DNA of 64,000 nucleotides from Lingula anatina (lineage: Eukaryota > Brachiopoda > Lingulata > Lingulida > Lingulidae), in NCBI RefSeq assembly GCF_001039355.2, contig NW_019775070.1:171719-235718 (forward strand). Reading direction: 5' to 3'. Positions 61,030-64,000 of the stretch are shown piece after piece. Position 1 is the first letter of the stretch. Every line of letters starts with the position of its first letter. Below the pieces are notes generated by a model. It ran no database searches, was not told the DNA's origin, and was given only the letters and a program-made list of their open reading frames with translations. The translations under genes were made by a program, and so were the position numbers.

Positions 61030-63327
61030 TATATTTATATTCCTAACCCAATAATATTGCACCCATACAATATTCAAGAACCACTTTAGTACACACAGGA
61101 AATTCACTGCATTCCTTTACTATTGAAACAGGAGCAATTATAAGAAAAGAATGGCCAACCAGAAATCCATTGTTCAAATTCCAAACAAGCACTTATACTA
61201 GTATATATTACTTTCTTGAATGGGATGTGACCCTAAAACTTGTAGTTTTAAGAGAATCGAACTCCACGTTTGTTATTCCATAAGACTCCATAAAGCTATT
61301 GGCCTTTTGCATGTGACACCATTTGTTAGCAAGAACTGATAATTCCCATTGAAAAATGCAGTTGCAGATCTGCAGTCTAATATCAACATCTACAAATATA
61401 TATTATGATATTCTTGATTTTTTGGCCAATTGGAAGTCACCGTGATGTATGTAAAATCTTACCTAGTGTGTGTAGTTTTGTGAAGTTGACTCTCAGGTTG
61501 GTCATCTTGAGCAGATCCTGGACATCCTCACTGTAAGGGTCAGTGACAACAATGTTTGGAGGCACAACTCTCATGATTACCTGCAATAAGCAAGGACAGT
61601 GGTCACTTTTTCTTCACACCAGACACAGAAATAAGATATTTTATCCTTTAAGACTTTTTTATCAGGCCATTGTCAGTCTAACTGCTGAGATGACATCTGT
61701 TGTACAGGGAAAAATTTAACAACAGTGATTTATAATAATCAAATATATTTTGTCACCCTTTTCAAGCATTTATTTTACATAAACATAAAAGAAACACAAG
61801 CAAATAGCTTACCTCTCCTTCTGTAGAGGGCGCCACCTGGGAGTAACGAGATTCGCAGATTACATCATCCAGTGATCTGATCGGTCCAGTCCGTACTCCA
61901 GGAAATGTTTGCTCACAATCCTCAGCAAAATATCGATATACCTTCCAGGTTTTTCCAAAATCATACGATCTCTCAACCAACATTCCGGCTGGCCGGAACG
62001 TTTTGAAGGTCATAATCAAATGAGTGAAGTGAAACTCAGCCTCCAAATCTAACTGAATGGAGACGTTTTCTAGTCCATTCTGAGCCTGCCACCAACTGTC
62101 TTTTCGCCCTAAATAGGCTGAGGAAACAATATTTTCTATTCTATGGCTATAGGGATACAGTCGTTCTACATACTGCTCTCTAGAGTCACAAGTAAAGCAT
62201 TTCTTCTGGTCCTCTAAGTGAGAAACTATACAATAGGTCTCTGGCCTGTCCAGACCACAGGTTGATGTAGCACTCAGTTTTTCCTCTCGGCCGATGAGAA
62301 GATCGCCTGTCGCTGGATAACAAGATGTTTGGAAACATGGCTGTTCTATCTGAGCAAGAAGACCTGAAAATGCAAACAGAACTTTTTTTAAAGATTTGGA
62401 ATTTTTTGTTTTGTTTTTGTTTTTTTTTATTTTTCAAATATTGTCATTGGCAAAAGAATTGTTTAACAAAATTACCCATATGTAAATGACATGCCCCACA
62501 GTTAAGAACCTGGTCACATTATTTCTCTGAAGCCTATGTGACCACTTTTATTCCAATTGCCTAAATAGGCAAAATATTCAAATAAAAACAAATTTTGGGG
62601 AAAAATTCAATACTAGAGAATGTGATGTTTAACATTTGACATGTATAAGAAATAACGGCATTCATCTTATCCACCCCTCCCCCCTCCACACCATCCCCAA
62701 TCCCCCAAAAGTCCACTCATAGTCCGCCATGAAAGTAGCAGGTTGCTATTGTTACTGACGGTATCCAGTTTCACTAAGCTATATGGCAATGTCAAGTCAG
62801 GCATACTTCAAATAGTCTTGTGTCCATTAAACATGAACCAAGAAACTTTTGAGACCAAAGGCGAAATAGCAACACAGGCTGGCGACACTGCACCCCGAGT
62901 TTCAGTGCCTGTGCCTGCGCCCGAACCTTTCTTGTGAGCATAGACGTTTAATTCACTGAGACTTGGAGGGTTTTATAGGTTGCAGAAGAGCTATCATCAA
63001 AGCCCAGAGACTCAGGGTAATAAAGTGCACTTTTGGTTGATAATGTGATTGTTAACTATCAGTACTCTGAAATTAAGGGTCACGATTTGTTGGGGGAATG
63101 TTGGCATAAAACCTGTCTTGTCCAGTGCTTTTTGTACCTATGTGCTCTTTAATGCACTGGGTAGTAATTTTATTGTTTTTCATAATGAAATTGGGTTTAT
63201 GGACTAATCTTGATTGACATTTCATTGTTTTCTGTGGTATGTTATTGTAACAGCTAGTAACAATGTTTATGTGCAATGGGTTCAGTCAGTATTGCCTGTG
63301 CAATTGTTCTTAATGTATTTTCATTAA
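61030..63327. repeat. Segmental duplication, distal copy
   Basis: Partner of 56640-59136. The intronic sequence differs by scattered substitutions and small indels, while the two exons differ almost only at silent sites. Both ends are recognisable: TTCCTAACCCA at the left and TTTTCATTAA at the right. Confidence 0.85.
61463..62363 (-). CDS. LAMB1: Second (distal) laminin beta LN-domain exon pair
   Basis: Exons 62363-61813 (551 nt) and 61580-61463 (118 nt) on the minus strand duplicate the laminin LN exons at 58181-57631 and 57348-57231. Both have intact CAG acceptors and GT donors, and the reading frame is open. About fourteen substitutions were counted by eye. All but one look silent; the exception gives YVERLYPYS against YVEGLYPYS. 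The pair totals 669 nt (223 codons) and starts and ends in phase 1, so it can be spliced in, skipped or used in place of the proximal pair without breaking the frame. Possible meanings are mutually exclusive exons, alternative promoters, a double-LN protein, or two haplotypes wrongly assembled side by side. Confidence 0.85.
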
Positions 63328-64000
63328 TACAAAATACTACACCCAAGTTCACATTGAACTCTCAATTCTTATTCTGACCATTAACATGATTTACGCAGTC
63401 AAATTGCTACGAGTGCTACATTTATGCCTATCAAGTGGGGGAGGGAGGTACTTATGAGAAAAAAGGTTTCTCCAAAATATCATTTTCCATGAAATTGTAA
63501 GTCAAATGAACAAATTGATTGAAAATTTCACTTTTCTTCAGTCAAAGTAGATTTTCTGTGACATTTGTAGTGCAAGCCTCCTATACAGCACCAGCGTAGA
63601 CCGTCCATGTGTACTTCATCACATCTATTGTAGGACCCAGCATCGTCAGCAAGCGGATATTATATTGCAAAAACGCAAGAGCATTCGCACATTAACACCC
63701 TCTCAGGTCATGGAAGGTAGTTAAGAGGTGAAAAATGACCATGCCCTTAAAGAACCGCTGTTCACTGACGTGGCCAATAAACTAGGCAACCAAACTGCTC
63801 ATTCAAGTAAATAGTCATGCTTCCTATAGTTGGTTAAAAATCCCAACTTTGTTCACACCATTTTTGTATGCTGCGCTGTAGACCATTCATCAGTATTTCA
63901 TCCTCGTTCTTTTGTCCTCCATAATTTTTTTGTCAAAATGTTTCAAAAAATAGTTAAGATGCATATGTGCTTGAAAGTTTTAAAAATACCTTTAATTTTA
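63328..64000. other. Sequence upstream of the distal LN cassette
   Basis: 0.67 kb expected to be laminin intron or 5' flank. A 40-codon cysteine-containing frame on the minus strand (about 63528-63660, including GLRWCCIGGLHYKC) is noticeable but lacks a clear start or acceptor, so it is not called as a gene. Confidence 0.4.

Noticed and set aside
1-64000. CRISPR arrays, operons, rRNA genes or bacterial contamination
   Set aside because: No spaced repeats of CRISPR type were seen. The bacterial-like amidases have many introns, so they are nuclear animal genes and not contamination.

Overview
This is a eukaryotic nuclear window, almost certainly from an invertebrate animal. Every gene is split into many short exons with GT-AG introns. 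There is a full laminin beta chain, a basement-membrane protein, and the spacers hold small inverted-repeat transposons, a tRNA-derived SINE and many microsatellites. The AT-rich composition and the expanded amidase family would fit a lophotrochozoan such as a mollusc, but the sequence alone does not settle the species. Isolated N bases near 15.5, 48.8, 56.6 and 59.3 kb show that this is an assembled draft.

Positions 1-29908, plus strand: four tandem genes (called A1-A4 here) for an amidase-signature serine hydrolase. The type is that of the bacterial amidases encoded next to nitrile hydratase (Rhodococcus/Pseudomonas enantioselective amidases). A1 lacks its first two exons, which lie left of the window. 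A2 (519 aa), A3 (517 aa) and A4 (520 aa) are complete and share an identical 11-exon structure that begins with a 28-nt coding exon. The catalytic Lys and nucleophile Ser are kept in all four. The middle (cis) Ser is Thr in A4. Exon 4 is almost identical in all four although other exons have diverged, which suggests gene conversion. The introns carry a decayed Tc1/mariner-type element, two copies of a roughly 149-bp MITE and a Harbinger-like MITE.

Positions 30480-37000, plus strand: two tandem, nearly identical copies of a four-exon protein-kinase-like gene (K1 387 aa, K2 388 aa) with most catalytic motifs but an HRD motif changed to VFD. A MITE sits at the same place in the third intron of both. 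Downstream, at 37162-37818, lie a tRNA-derived SINE and a MITE with 60-bp terminal inverted repeats.

Positions 40129-62363, minus strand: a laminin beta-1-type gene read from high to low coordinates. Twenty-seven exons are placed, encoding 1742 residues from the LN domain to the C-terminal cysteine. The two exons that encode most of the LN domain occur twice (57231-58181 and 61463-62363) as intact, phase-symmetric 669-nt cassettes. The signal-peptide exon was not found and probably lies beyond the right edge.

The most unusual points are the bacterial-type amidase array with its altered cis-Ser copy, the duplicated laminin LN cassette, and the VFD kinase pair.
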